This document shows positions 17,300 to 26,604 of a DNA stretch of 64,000 nt, piece by piece. Source of the stretch: Opitutia bacterium (GTDB taxonomy: Bacteria; Verrucomicrobiota; Verrucomicrobiia; Opitutales; Opitutaceae); the NCBI GenBank assembly GCA_003142615.1, contig PLMW01000028.1, positions 1-64,000 of the forward strand. Reading direction: 5' to 3'. The notes under the pieces are model-generated. The model was given only the letters and a program-made list of their open reading frames with translations, was not told the origin of the DNA and did not search any database. Numbering within the stretch: position 1 is the stretch's first letter; each line of letters begins with the position of its first letter. The translations under genes were made by a program, and so were the position numbers.

Positions 17300-17311
17300 A
17301 CTTCGTATCCC

Positions 17312-20300
17312 ATGCTGTCCCGACCACGGCCATCAACACTCCTGCTCGCGGCGGCCATCGCGCTGTTGTTGAGTTGGCTGTGGTCGGCATGGCGGCCGGC
17401 GTCGTTCGCCGTGGAGGTAACACTCGGCTCATCGGTGTCCGCCACCAGCCAGGTGTTTTTTGACCGGGGCCAAGGCTTCAATGAGGCGGATTCATTCCGC
17501 ATCTCGGTTCCGGGAGGCAACCTATCGGTTCGCTGTCGCTTTCCGCTGCCCGAGGGCACTTATCGCGCGCTGCGGTTCGACCCAATCGATCGCAATGGGT
17601 CGGTGACGTTTTCGGACCTATGCATCGTCACACCCGAAGGCGCCATCGTGCGCCGTGTCGCCCCCGACGAACTCCATCCCAACGCACAGATTGCGGAGAG
17701 TATAATCAAGGACGATCACGTGAGCATGTCGACGGTCGCAGGCGCCAACGATCCGTATTACATCATTCCCCTGGCCCAGCCATTGGCCCTCGCTCACCGG
17801 TCCTTCCAACGCTGGCTGGGGGCCGCCGGCCGCTTTGCGGCAATTTTTCTTGGCCTGTTGTGCTTCGCCGCCCTGGGTGACCGCGGGCAGCGGTACTACG
17901 CGGCCGCGATGGCAGCTGGTTGGCGCCGGGCCTTGGCCCACCCCCATACCTTCCTCGCCGCCACCGCCGCTGCCGCCGCCGTGCTGGCCTCCTATCCGGT
18001 GGTTTTCTGCGGCCGGAGTTTTGTCTCGCCGAACAACCGCACCGTCCTCCTCTACGACGCGGTGCCAACGGTCCCCGGCCTCGCGGACTGGCGCCAGGAG
18101 AACGTGCACGGCGCCGATGTTGGCGCCATGATGTGGCAGCACCTGCCGTACACCGTGGTGGAACACCGCGCGCTTTTCCGGGACAGCGAGCTGCCGCTGT
18201 GGAATCGCTACAACTCTTGTGGTGTTCCCTTGCTCGGCCAGGGCCAGTCGATGTTCGGCGATCCGCTGCACGTTCCCGTCCTGCTGGCGGGCGGCGCCGC
18301 CTGGGCTTTTGACCTCAAGTTCGTCCTGGCCAAGGCGCTTTTCGCCGCCGGACTGGGCTTCACCGTATGGGCGGCAGTCCGCCATCTCCCGGCAGCGGCG
18401 CTGGTGACGTTCGCGGCGGCCTTTGCCGGATTCTTCAATTATCGCCTGAACCACCCGGCCATTTTCAGCATCGGGGTGGCGCCGTGGGTGCTGCTGTGCT
18501 GGGTGCGCGTGGCGCAGGCGGCTACACTGCGCGAGTCTGCCGGGTGGTGCGCCGGCCTGCTCCTGGCCAATTTTTCCCTGCTCACCAGCGGTACCGTCAA
18601 AGAGGCCTACATGCTGCTGCTGGCCCTCAATCTGGCCGGCGGTCTGGCGCTGCTTCTCTCCTCCGACGCCCCCGTTCGGAAATGGCGCAAAGGCATGCTC
18701 GCCGCCGCCGCTGGATTAATCCTGATTCTGGTGAGCGCTCCCGTCTGGCTGACCTTTCTCGACACTCTTGCCGTGGCGAGTACGAGCTCCGACCAGCCGC
18801 AGGCCTGGCAACTCCCGTTCAACCGGTTGATCGGCCTCTTTGACGATCTGTTTTACCGCGAGCTTTCATCCGAGCACGTCGTGGTCGCCCCGTCGCTCAA
18901 CTTCCTACTGCTGCTGGGCGTGCTGTGGTTTTGCGCGCGCCTCCCTCGCTTCCGGCGGGACTCGCTTGCGCTGATCTTGGCGGCCGGCGCATTGGCGGCC
19001 ATCAGCCTCGTCTTCGCGTGGGTGCCCGGCAGCCTGATCGTCAGGCTTCCGGTTTTGCGCAATGTCATCCACATTGCGAACACCTTCTCCTGCGTGGCCA
19101 TGATTTTCCTAGCGGTGCTCGCGGGATACGGCTTTCGCGCCGCGCGGGATGCGCTGGCTGTAAACAAGTGGTGGCGGCCCGCCCTGGTCACCCTGCTCCT
19201 GCTGGGCGGCCTGTTCCTCGCCTATTTCCACGGCATGGCGTATTACTGGTCCGGCCGCGACGCCTTCCGGCAATGGCTCCTGATTGTGCCGGTGCACCGG
19301 TTCTTTTTTGAGTATCTGGCGTTGATGCTGGCCGCAATGGTGACATTGACCCTCGTCGCCGCTTGGTATCTGCGGCGGCGGCAGTTGCCGGCGCTGGCGG
19401 GTTTCGCTGCGCTGCTCGCGCTCGGGGTTCTCCTCGGCCGCAATGGATCGCACTATTCCACCACCTATCAGGAAGTGTATTTCACCGCACCCGCCATCCG
19501 CGCGGATCTGCAGGCTCCCTCGGCCGCGGTGGAGTTTATGAAAACGTCGGCCCGCGGGCAGCCTTTCCGCGCCATCGGCACGGCCAACACCTTGTTTCCG
19601 GGCTTCACGGGCGTCTACGGCCTCGAAGGAATCAACGGCCCTGACGCCGTCATGAATCGCGCCTACGTCGAACTGATGGAGGCGTGCGGCCTGTTGCGAT
19701 CCAACGAATGGCGGATGGTGCTGCCGCCGGCCATGCTCGCACAGATCCAGCCGATGCTTGATCTGCTCAACGTCCGGTTCTGCGCCATCGAGCCCGGCGC
19801 CGCCCCGCCGGGCGGCACTTACACCCGCGTGGCCGATCTCGATCTTTCAATCTATGCCAGCCCCACCGTCTGGCCGCGCGCGTTTTTCACGGATACCGTC
19901 ATCGCCATCCGTGAACCTAAGGAACTCGTCGCCCTGGCCAACCGGGCCGACGGCCGTCCCTTCGCGGCCATGGCCGCCCCTGACCTGACTGCGCTCGCGA
20001 CCCTGGACCGGCTGCCGCGAGATTATGAACAACGCCTGGTCGTGCCAGCCACGGATTATCGCCTCACCAATAACACCACCTCGTTCACCATTCACGCCCC
20101 CCAGGCGGGGGTCATCGTTCTGCACGAGTCATATTTTCCCGGCGATTTCCGCGTCACGATGAATGGGAAGCCCGTCGATGATTTCCGCGTGAACCACGCC
20201 TTCAAGGGCATCGTGGTCGAAGCCCCCGGTTTGTATCGCGTGACCTTCGCCTACCGGCCGCGGCACTGGACCCTCGCGCTCACCCTGGCGGGCTTGGGGC

Positions 20301-20380
20301 TGGCATTGGTGGCCGCCGGCATCGCCGGCTTTGGCATGATCGAAAAAAGGAGTGGCCTCCCGGTCCCGACCGGGGCATAG
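17312..20380 (+). CDS. Large YfhO-like polytopic membrane protein
   Basis: The 1022-aa protein has one N-terminal membrane segment, a ~130-residue extracytoplasmic domain, then about twelve hydrophobic segments to residue ~720. A ~270-residue soluble domain follows, ending with VLHESYFPGDFRVTMNGKPV and a final membrane helix. That C-terminal ESYFPGWxxxxxGK-type motif is characteristic of the YfhO family, which takes part in glycosylation of lipoteichoic acid and similar polymers in Firmicutes. Here it probably transfers or translocates a lipid-linked sugar. It is 12 bases after the GT-C-like gene and 14 bases before a polyprenyl-phosphate GT2, an arrangement matching the three-component glycosylation idea (donor synthase, flippase, transferase). 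Confidence 0.8.
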   Translation: MLSRPRPSTLLLAAAIALLLSWLWSAWRPASFAVEVTLGSSVSATSQVFFDRGQGFNEADSFRISVPGGNLSVRCRFPLPEGTYRALRFDPIDRNGSVTFSDLCIVTPEGAIVRRVAPDELHPNAQIAESIIKDDHVSMSTVAGANDPYYIIPLAQPLALAHRSFQRWLGAAGRFAAIFLGLLCFAALGDRGQRYYAAAMAAGWRRALAHPHTFLAATAAAAAVLASYPVVFCGRSFVSPNNRTVLLYDAVPTVPGLADWRQENVHGADVGAMMWQHLPYTVVEHRALFRDSELPLWNRYNSCGVPLLGQGQSMFGDPLHVPVLLAGGAAWAFDLKFVLAKALFAAGLGFTVWAAVRHLPAAALVTFAAAFAGFFNYRLNHPAIFSIGVAPWVLLCWVRVAQAATLRESAGWCAGLLLANFSLLTSGTVKEAYMLLLALNLAGGLALLLSSDAPVRKWRKGMLAAAAGLILILVSAPVWLTFLDTLAVASTSSDQPQAWQLPFNRLIGLFDDLFYRELSSEHVVVAPSLNFLLLLGVLWFCARLPRFRRDSLALILAAGALAAISLVFAWVPGSLIVRLPVLRNVIHIANTFSCVAMIFLAVLAGYGFRAARDALAVNKWWRPALVTLLLLGGLFLAYFHGMAYYWSGRDAFRQWLLIVPVHRFFFEYLALMLAAMVTLTLVAAWYLRRRQLPALAGFAALLALGVLLGRNGSHYSTTYQEVYFTAPAIRADLQAPSAAVEFMKTSARGQPFRAIGTANTLFPGFTGVYGLEGINGPDAVMNRAYVELMEACGLLRSNEWRMVLPPAMLAQIQPMLDLLNVRFCAIEPGAAPPGGTYTRVADLDLSIYASPTVWPRAFFTDTVIAIREPKELVALANRADGRPFAAMAAPDLTALATLDRLPRDYEQRLVVPATDYRLTNNTTSFTIHAPQAGVIVLHESYFPGDFRVTMNGKPVDDFRVNHAFKGIVVEAPGLYRVTFAYRPRHWTLALTLAGLGLALVAAGIAGFGMIEKRSGLPVPTGA

Positions 20381-20394
20381 CGACAGGTTTCGCG

Positions 20395-21138
20395 ATGAAG
20401 CCGCTGCCCGTCCCCTGCACTCTCTCCGTGATCGTGCCCGTCTTCAACGAGCGGGCCACCGCCGGGAAGGCACTCGATGCATTGCTGGCCAAGGAAATCC
20501 CCGGAGTGCACATCGAGGTGCTGGTGGTCGAAAGCAACTCCACGGACGGCTCGCGGGAGATCGTGCTCGGTTACCGCGGCCACCCACGCGTGAAGCTCAT
20601 TCTGGAGGATCAACCGCAGGGCAAGGGCCACGCCGTGCGCGCCGGCCTGGCCCAGGCCACGGGCGACATCCTGCTGATCCAGGATGCCGACCTTGAATAC
20701 GACCTCGACGATTACGAGGAACTGCTGGCACCCATCGTCGCCGGTCGTCAGACGTTCGTGCTTGGCTCACGTCACGGCCGCGCCGGCTGGGCGATCCGCC
20801 AGTTCTCCGATCAGCCGGTGCAGGCCTTCGTCCTGAATACGGCCCATTGGACCTTCACGCTGCTCATCGATCTCTCCCTCGGGATCTGGCTGATGGATCC
20901 CTTCACCATGTACAAGGTTTTCCGCCGCGAATGCCTCGACGGACTGACGTTCACCTGCAACCGCTTCGATTTCGACTGGGAGCTGCTGATCAAACTCATC
21001 CGCCGGGGCTACCGGCCGGTCGAAATCCCGATCACCTACCGTTCGCGCTCCTTCAAGCAGGGAAAAAAGATCCGCCTGCTCTACGATCCGCTCACCTGGC
21101 TGGTCGCCTGGGCTCGGGCGCGCTTCGGCTCGTTGTGA
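20395..21138 (+). CDS. GT2 glycosyltransferase, DPM1-like
   Basis: The 247-aa protein has SVIVPVFNERATAGKAL near residues 10-26, and IQDADLEYDLDDYEELL near 98-114, which contains the DAD metal site followed by the DLEYDP-type signature seen in dolichol/polyprenyl-phosphate sugar synthases. It lacks the C-terminal membrane helices, as in soluble DPM1. A C-terminal FDWELLIKLIRRGYRPVEIP segment is also typical. It should make a polyprenyl-phosphate hexose at the cytoplasmic face, perhaps for the neighbouring YfhO/GT-C proteins. Confidence 0.87.
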   Translation: MKPLPVPCTLSVIVPVFNERATAGKALDALLAKEIPGVHIEVLVVESNSTDGSREIVLGYRGHPRVKLILEDQPQGKGHAVRAGLAQATGDILLIQDADLEYDLDDYEELLAPIVAGRQTFVLGSRHGRAGWAIRQFSDQPVQAFVLNTAHWTFTLLIDLSLGIWLMDPFTMYKVFRRECLDGLTFTCNRFDFDWELLIKLIRRGYRPVEIPITYRSRSFKQGKKIRLLYDPLTWLVAWARARFGSL

Positions 21139-21177
21139 TTGCCTCATTGCCGCGGACTTGCTCTTTCCTCTCCAGCC

Positions 21178-22245
21178 ATGCCGTCAAAAACAATCCTCGT
21201 CACCGGCTCGTCCGGGCTCATCGGTTCGGAGGTCTGCACCCATTTCGCGCAGGAGCTCGGCTACCAGGTCCACGGCGTCGACAACAACCAGCGGGCCGTC
21301 TTCTTCGGCCCTCCCGGCGACACGCGCTGGAATCAGCACCGGCTGCAGGAAACCCTCAAAGGCTTCGTCCATCACGAACTCGACATTCGTGATCGCGCCG
21401 GCGTGCTGGCGCTGGTCCGGCAGCTTCAGCCCGCCGTCATCGTGCACACCGCCGCGCAGCCCAGCCATGACCGCGCCGCGGCCATTCCGTTTGATGACTT
21501 CGATACCAACGCCGGCGGCACGCTGAACCTTCTTGAGGCCGCGCGGCAGGCCTGCCCCGAGTCGCCGTTCGTGCACATGTCAACCAACAAGGTCTACGGC
21601 GACGCCCCCAACCTGATTAAACTCGTGGAGTTGGAGACGCGCTGGGATTACGCCGACCCCGCCTACGCCCACGGCATCCCGGAGACCTTCACGATCGACC
21701 AGTCGAAACACTCCCTTTTCGGGGCCTCCAAGGTTGCCGCTGACGTCATGGTGCAGGAGTACGGCCGCTATTTCAATCTGCCCACCTGCTGCCTGCGCGG
21801 CGGCTGCCTCACCGGCCCGAACCACAGCGGCGTCGAACTGCACGGCTTCCTCAGCTACCTCGTGAAGTGCAACCTCGAGGGCCGCGAATACCGGGTCTTC
21901 GGCTACAAGGGCAAGCAGGTGCGCGACAACATCCACTCGCTGGACGTGGCGCGCTTCATGGCGGCGTTCGTGGAGAAACCGCGGGCGGGCGAGGTCTACA
22001 ATCTCGGCGGCGGCAAGACCAACTCGTGCTCGATCCTTGAGGCGTTCAAGCTCGCCGAGGAATTCAGCGGCCGGAAACAGGTGTACACGTACGTCGAGCA
22101 GAACCGCCTCGGCGACCACATCTGCTACTATTCCGACCTGCGCAAGATGCGCGCCCACTATCCGCGATGGAACATCAGCGTGAGCCTCGGGGAAACCATC
22201 CGCCAGATCGCCGCGGCGTGGCAGCAGCGCCGCCGCACCGGTTGA
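21178..22245 (+). CDS. NAD-dependent epimerase, CDP-tyvelose/paratose 2-epimerase-like, with Phe in place of the catalytic Tyr
   Basis: From the ATG at 21178 the protein has 355 aa. [11 protein letters not shown] is the Rossmann loop and HTAAQPSHD the following strand. The active-site strand reads [12 protein letters not shown], and the YxxxK position reads HSLFGASK, so Phe replaces Tyr while Lys is kept. The later [12 protein letters not shown] and [11 protein letters not shown] segments are shared with CDP-tyvelose-epimerase-like SDRs, and my recollection is that part of this subgroup also has Phe here. The longer frame begins at a TTG at 21139, directly behind the stop of the previous gene; the ATG is preferred because it precedes the Rossmann strand. 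Substrate is unknown. Confidence 0.82.
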   Translation: MPSKTILVTGSSGLIGSEVCTHFAQELGYQVHGVDNNQRAVFFGPPGDTRWNQHRLQETLKGFVHHELDIRDRAGVLALVRQLQPAVIVHTAAQPSHDRAAAIPFDDFDTNAGGTLNLLEAARQACPESPFVHMSTNKVYGDAPNLIKLVELETRWDYADPAYAHGIPETFTIDQSKHSLFGASKVAADVMVQEYGRYFNLPTCCLRGGCLTGPNHSGVELHGFLSYLVKCNLEGREYRVFGYKGKQVRDNIHSLDVARFMAAFVEKPRAGEVYNLGGGKTNSCSILEAFKLAEEFSGRKQVYTYVEQNRLGDHICYYSDLRKMRAHYPRWNISVSLGETIRQIAAAWQQRRRTG

Positions 22246-22293
22246 CGATTTCCCACTTTCCCTGGTCGGGCTCTCCTGCTTTGCTGGCCCGTC

Positions 22294-23367
22294 ATGAGAA
22301 TCCTGATTTCCGGCGTGTGTGGTTTTGCCGGCAGCACGATCGCCCGGGCCTTGCTGGGCGCCGGGAAAAACCATGAGGTTCTCGGTTTCGACAATTTCAT
22401 CCGTCCGGGCAGCGAGACCAACCGGACGGAGCTCAAAAAGCTCGGCGTGCGCCTCTTTCACGCCGACCTGCGGACCGCCAGCGACCTCGAGGAGCTGCCC
22501 GATGCCGACTGGGTCGTCGATGCCGCCGCCAATGCCAGCGTGCTGGCCGGGATTGACGGCCGCACCAGCAGCCGCCAGCTGGTCGAGCACAACCTCGGCG
22601 GCACGGTCAACCTGCTCGAATACTGCAAGCTGCGCCGCGCCGGCTGCATTCTGCTCAGCACCAGCCGGGTTTACTCCATCGGACTGCTCACGTCACTGCC
22701 CGTGGTCGTCGAAAAGGACGCCTTCAAGCCCGACCCCGGCCGGGCGCTGCCTCCGGGCGTTTCCACGGCCGGCCTTGACGAGACCTTCCCCACCACCGCC
22801 CCGGTCTCCCTCTATGGCGCGACCAAGCTCGCCTCCGAGGCGCTCGCCCTTGAATACGGCGAAACCTTCGGCTTCCCGGTTTTTGTCAATCGCTGCGGCG
22901 TGCTCGCCGGGGCGGGCCAGTTCGGCCGGGCCGACCAGGGCATCTATGCCTATTGGATCAACTCATGGCGGCGGCGGCGCCCGCTGCGCTATCTCGGCTT
23001 TGACGGTCGCGGCCACCAGGTGCGCGACTGTCTGCATCCGCGCGACCTGCTGTCGCTCCTCGAAAAGCAATTCGCGGCGCCGAAAATCGCCACCGCTAGC
23101 CGCGTGGCGAATGTTTCCGGCGGCATGACCTCGGCCATGTCGCTGCGGCAGCTGAGCGACTGGTGCGCCATGCACGTCGGCGCGCACGAGGTCGTGGCGG
23201 ACGGCACGCCGCGGCCGTTTGACATTCCCTGGATCGTGCTCGACCACGCCAAGGCCACGCGTCTGTGGGACTGGCGGCCGCAGACGCCGGTCCCGGCCAT
23301 TCTTGACGAAATCGCCGCGCACGCGGAATCACACCCCGACTGGCTCGACCTTTCGGCCCCGCTGTAA
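22294..23367 (+). CDS. NAD-dependent epimerase, CDP-paratose 2-epimerase-like
   Basis: The 357-aa protein has ISGVCGFAGSTIARALL as the nucleotide-binding loop, and a second sugar-SDR layout with DAAANASVLAG. The active-site residues are intact: LLSTSRVYSIG gives the Ser/Thr and SLYGATKLASE gives YxxxK. The C-terminal LGFDGRGHQVRDCLHPRD segment matches that of the preceding gene and of the tyvelose-epimerase group. The two genes are adjacent and similar in layout, so one may be an old duplicate that diverged at the active site. It precedes a GT2 by 32 bases. Confidence 0.83.
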   Translation: MRILISGVCGFAGSTIARALLGAGKNHEVLGFDNFIRPGSETNRTELKKLGVRLFHADLRTASDLEELPDADWVVDAAANASVLAGIDGRTSSRQLVEHNLGGTVNLLEYCKLRRAGCILLSTSRVYSIGLLTSLPVVVEKDAFKPDPGRALPPGVSTAGLDETFPTTAPVSLYGATKLASEALALEYGETFGFPVFVNRCGVLAGAGQFGRADQGIYAYWINSWRRRRPLRYLGFDGRGHQVRDCLHPRDLLSLLEKQFAAPKIATASRVANVSGGMTSAMSLRQLSDWCAMHVGAHEVVADGTPRPFDIPWIVLDHAKATRLWDWRPQTPVPAILDEIAAHAESHPDWLDLSAPL

Positions 23368-23399
23368 GCCTGAAGCGTCGCCTTTATTCAGTTTTTTCG

Positions 23400-24167
23400 A
23401 TGTCCGCCGCCCCTGATTCCGCGCCATCCCCTCTTGCCCTCTACTCGGTGATCATACCGGCCCGTGACGAGGAGGCCTCGCTGCCGGCCACGGTACGTGA
23501 CATCCACCAGACCTTCCTGCGCGAGGGCGTGCCGCACGAGATCGTCGTGGTTGACGACGGCAGCCGGGATTCGACCTGGCAGGTGCTGCAGACGCTGCGC
23601 CAAAAGATACCCGTGCTCGTACCGGTGCAAAATCCCGGACCGCACGGTTTCGGGCGGGCCGTCGTGCATGGCTTGAACCACATCAAAGGCGATGCCTGCG
23701 TCATCATGATGGCCGACGCCTCGGATTCCCCCGACGACGCCGTCAAGTACTGGCGCCTTCTCAACGAGGGGTGGGAGTGTGTGTTTGGCAGCCGCTTCAT
23801 CACGGGAAGCCGCGTGGTCGATTATCCGCGCGTGAAGCTCTTCATCAACCGCCTGGCGAATCTTTTCATCAAAACCCTCTTCCACATTCCCCTCAACGAC
23901 ACCACCAACGCCTTCAAAGCCTACCGCCGCGGCGCCATTGAGGGCTGCCGGCCCTTCCTTTCGCCCCACTTCAATCTCACGGTCGAAATCCCCCTCAAGG
24001 CCATCGTGCGCGGGTATGCGTGGACCGTGATACCCATCACCTGGCAGAATCGCCGGCACGGCGAAGCCAAGCTCAAGATCAAGGAAATGGGCAGCCGCTA
24101 CTTCTTCATCTGCATGTATGTCTGGCTGGAGAAATATTTCAGCCGCGGCGACTACCGCCGCAAATGA
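23400..24167 (+). CDS. GT2 glycosyltransferase, DPM1-like
   Basis: The 255-aa protein has YSVIIPARDEEASLPATV near residues 15-32, VVVDDGSRDST, and MMADASDSPDD, which carries the DxSD-type metal site found in dolichol-phosphate mannosyltransferase-like enzymes. NAFKAYRRGAI and PITWQNRRHGEAKL complete the family pattern. It has no clear membrane helix, only an aromatic C-terminus (YFFICMYVWLEKYF) that could bind the bilayer. It sits between two SDR enzymes and probably loads their product onto polyprenyl phosphate. Confidence 0.87.
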   Translation: MSAAPDSAPSPLALYSVIIPARDEEASLPATVRDIHQTFLREGVPHEIVVVDDGSRDSTWQVLQTLRQKIPVLVPVQNPGPHGFGRAVVHGLNHIKGDACVIMMADASDSPDDAVKYWRLLNEGWECVFGSRFITGSRVVDYPRVKLFINRLANLFIKTLFHIPLNDTTNAFKAYRRGAIEGCRPFLSPHFNLTVEIPLKAIVRGYAWTVIPITWQNRRHGEAKLKIKEMGSRYFFICMYVWLEKYFSRGDYRRK

Positions 24168-24236
24168 ACCCCCGGCGGCGGAACCAGGGTAAATAGCTTG
24201 TTGCCCGATCTTCCCTTCCTACGCTGAACCTTGCTT

Positions 24237-25112
24237 ATGATTTACCTGCTCGGAGGCTCCGGCTACGTCGGCCAGGCTTATCAGGCGCTGCTGCGGCGCA
24301 AGGCGGTGCCCTTCCGCAACCTGCGCCGTGCGGAGGTCGACTATACCAATCCCTCCGTCCTCGGTGATCTGCTTCGCCACGAGCGGCCGGCCTTCCTCAT
24401 CAATGCCGCCGGTTATACGGGCAAGCCCAACGTCGACGCCTGCGAGCTTCACAAGGCCGAGTGCCTCTTCGGCAACGTGGTCCTGCCCGGATTCATCGCC
24501 CAAGTCTGCGCCGAGGCGGGCGTGCCGTGGGGACATGTCTCGTCTGGCTGCATTTACAACAGCGCGCGTCCCGACGGCTCCGGTTTTCACGAGGAGGACA
24601 CGCCCAACTTCACGTTTCGCAGCAATCACTGCAGTTTCTACAGCGGCAGCAAGGCCCTCGGCGAGGAGGTGCTGGCCGGCGCCGCAGGCGTCTATCTCTG
24701 GCGCCTGCGCATTCCCTTCAACGAGGTCGACCACCCGCGCAACTACCTGACCAAGCTCATGCGCTACGAACGGCTGCTCGATGCCGCCAACTCGATCTCG
24801 CAGCTCGACGAGTTTGCCGCAGCCACCTTTGCCTGTTGGGAGAAACGCGTGCCGTTCGGCACCTACAACGTGACCAATCCCGGCACCATCACCACCCGCG
24901 AGATCGTCGAGCTCATCCGCCGGAGCGGCGTCTGCACGAAGGAGTTCAGATTTTTTGCCTCCGAGGACGAATTCATGCGCGTGGCGGCAAAAACCCCGCG
25001 TTCCAACTGCATCATGGATTCCTCCAAGCTGGCGGCGGCCGGCATCCGCCTCACCGAGATCCATGCGGCGGTGGAACGCGACCTGCACCGGTGGCGGAAG
25101 ACCGCTGGCTGA
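24237..25112 (+). CDS. RmlD-like NAD(P)-dependent sugar reductase
   Basis: The 291-aa protein begins with MIYLLGGSGYVGQAYQALL, a Rossmann loop right at the N-terminus as in dTDP-4-dehydrorhamnose reductases. FLINAAGYTGKPNVDACE closely follows the RmlD pattern (INAAAYTxVDxAE), and the active site reads YSGSK. It is 18 bases before rmlB. Because no rmlC is present in the window and the sequence between the motifs departs from typical RmlD, it may reduce a different 4-keto sugar. The ATG at 24237 is preferred to a TTG two codons upstream. Confidence 0.75.
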   Translation: MIYLLGGSGYVGQAYQALLRRKAVPFRNLRRAEVDYTNPSVLGDLLRHERPAFLINAAGYTGKPNVDACELHKAECLFGNVVLPGFIAQVCAEAGVPWGHVSSGCIYNSARPDGSGFHEEDTPNFTFRSNHCSFYSGSKALGEEVLAGAAGVYLWRLRIPFNEVDHPRNYLTKLMRYERLLDAANSISQLDEFAAATFACWEKRVPFGTYNVTNPGTITTREIVELIRRSGVCTKEFRFFASEDEFMRVAAKTPRSNCIMDSSKLAAAGIRLTEIHAAVERDLHRWRKTAG

Positions 25113-25130
25113 ACCGTCCCCTTCCTCGTC

Positions 25131-26201
25131 ATGAACCTACTCGTCACCGGCGGTTGCGGTTTCATCGGTTCGAACTTCGTGCGGCAGCGGCTGGCCGGAA
25201 GTGACCCGCTGCTGCACACGCTGGTCAACCTCGACAAGCTCACCTACGCCGGCAACCCCGCCAACCTCGCGGATTGCACGCATGATCCGCGCTATGTTTT
25301 CGTGCAGGGCGACATCGGTGACACCGCGCTCGTGGCGCGCCTGCTGGCGGAGCATGCCATCGACGCGATCGTTAACTTTGCCGCCGAGACGCACGTCGAC
25401 CGCTCCATCGACTCGCCCGAGCCCTTCGTCCAGACCAACGTCGTCGGCACGCTGCGTCTCCTCAACGGCGCGCGCCAGCATTGGACGAAGCTGCCTGAAT
25501 CCCGCAAGAGTGCCTTCCGCTTCCTCCACGTCTCGACCGACGAGGTCTACGGCACGCTCGCGCCCGACGGCGCTCCGTGGAACGAGAACTGCCCTTACGA
25601 GCCCAACAGCCCTTACGCTGCGTCCAAGGCGGCGAGCGATCACCTGATCCGCGCCTTCCGTCACACCTACGGGTTGCCCACGCTCACCACCAACTGCTCA
25701 AACAACTACGGACCCTACCAGTTTTCAGAGAAACTCATTCCCCTCGTCACGCTCAACGCCCTCGACGGCAAGCCGCTCCCGGTTTACGGCGACGGCGGGC
25801 AAATCCGCGACTGGCTCTACGTCGAGGACCACTGCACGGCCATCTGGCTTGTGCTCCAGCGCGGTCGCCTCGGCGAGACCTACAACATCGGCGGCCTCAG
25901 CGAAAAGCGGAACCTCGAACTGGTGAAGACCATCTGCGCCCTGCTCGACCGCAAGGCTCCGCGTGCCGACGGCTCGCCCCACGCCGCCCTCATCACCTTC
26001 GTGCAGGATCGTCCCGGCCATGACCGCCGTTACGCCATCGACTGCGCCAAGATCCAGCGGGAGCTCGGCTGGGCCCCGAGCGAGTCCTTCGCCACCGGCC
26101 TGGAAAAGACCGTCGACTGGTATCTCGCCCACCTGTCTTGGTGCCGCGAAATCACCAATCAGCGCTATGCGCGGCAACGGCTTGGCGTTGCCCCTGGCTA
26201 G
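25131..26201 (+). CDS. rmlB: dTDP-glucose 4,6-dehydratase RmlB
   Basis: The 356-aa protein has all RmlB hallmarks: [14 protein letters not shown] at residues 5-18, [13 protein letters not shown], the active-site [11 protein letters not shown] with the Thr-Asp-Glu triad, [13 protein letters not shown] with YxxxK, and [19 protein letters not shown]. It converts dTDP-glucose to dTDP-4-keto-6-deoxyglucose using tightly bound NAD. It follows the RmlD-like gene by 18 bases. The normal partner rmlA follows, but a four-helix-bundle gene lies between them, and heptanucleotide repeats begin right at the rmlB stop. Confidence 0.95.
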   Translation: MNLLVTGGCGFIGSNFVRQRLAGSDPLLHTLVNLDKLTYAGNPANLADCTHDPRYVFVQGDIGDTALVARLLAEHAIDAIVNFAAETHVDRSIDSPEPFVQTNVVGTLRLLNGARQHWTKLPESRKSAFRFLHVSTDEVYGTLAPDGAPWNENCPYEPNSPYAASKAASDHLIRAFRHTYGLPTLTTNCSNNYGPYQFSEKLIPLVTLNALDGKPLPVYGDGGQIRDWLYVEDHCTAIWLVLQRGRLGETYNIGGLSEKRNLELVKTICALLDRKAPRADGSPHAALITFVQDRPGHDRRYAIDCAKIQRELGWAPSESFATGLEKTVDWYLAHLSWCREITNQRYARQRLGVAPG

Positions 26202-26229
26202 AGGCAAAGGGCAATGGGCCATGGGTACC
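26202..26229. repeat. Degenerate heptanucleotide tandem repeat, four units
   Basis: The units read AGGCAAA, GGGCAAT, GGGCCAT and GGGTACC, starting on the base after the rmlB stop codon. The ATG of the following small gene lies across units three and four. A second heptamer array occurs on the other side of that gene (26610-26637). Confidence 0.6.
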
Positions 26230-26577
26230 GGATTCCATGATTTACAAGTTTGGCAGGAGGCCAAAGCGTTGGCGGTGGACGTCTATCATGCAACCGCTAC
26301 ACTGCGTGACCTTGCTCTGCGCGATCAAATCCGCCGGGCCGCAGTTAGCATCGCCTCGAATATCGCCGAAGGCGATGAGCGCAGTAGTGACAAGGACTCG
26401 GTTCGGTTCTTCTACATTGCCAAAGGTTCAATCGCCGAGTTGCGCACGCAGCTAGAAATTGCCATTGAGGTTGAATTGTTGCCTCGCGACAAAAGTGAGG
26501 TCCTGCTGTCCAGTGCCGCCAGCCTGGCTCGCCGCCTCGGCGCCCTCATCAAAACACGTTCAGACCACAGCATCTAA
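26221..26577 (+). CDS. Four-helix-bundle S23/Avd-like protein
   Basis: The 118-aa protein starts with FHDLQVWQEAKALAVDVY, then RDQIRRAAVSIASNIAEG and SIAELRTQLEIAIE. These are the signatures of the S23-type four-helix-bundle family, first found encoded in 23S rRNA intervening sequences and related in fold to the Avd protein of diversity-generating retroelements. The family often occurs alone in surface-polysaccharide loci; its function there is not established. The coding sequence is visibly less GC-rich than rmlB and rmlA on either side, which suggests later arrival. Heptamer repeats flank it on both sides. No reverse transcriptase or 23S rRNA gene is nearby. The ATG at 26221 is the only good start. 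Confidence 0.85.
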   Translation: MGTGFHDLQVWQEAKALAVDVYHATATLRDLALRDQIRRAAVSIASNIAEGDERSSDKDSVRFFYIAKGSIAELRTQLEIAIEVELLPRDKSEVLLSSAASLARRLGALIKTRSDHSI

Positions 26578-26604
26578 CCACTGTCTGCAGCACCTCGCCA
26601 CGAC

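Noticed and set aside
26221-26577. Diversity-generating retroelement suggested by the Avd-like protein
   Set aside because: No reverse transcriptase and no template/variable repeat pair with A-specific changes was seen nearby.
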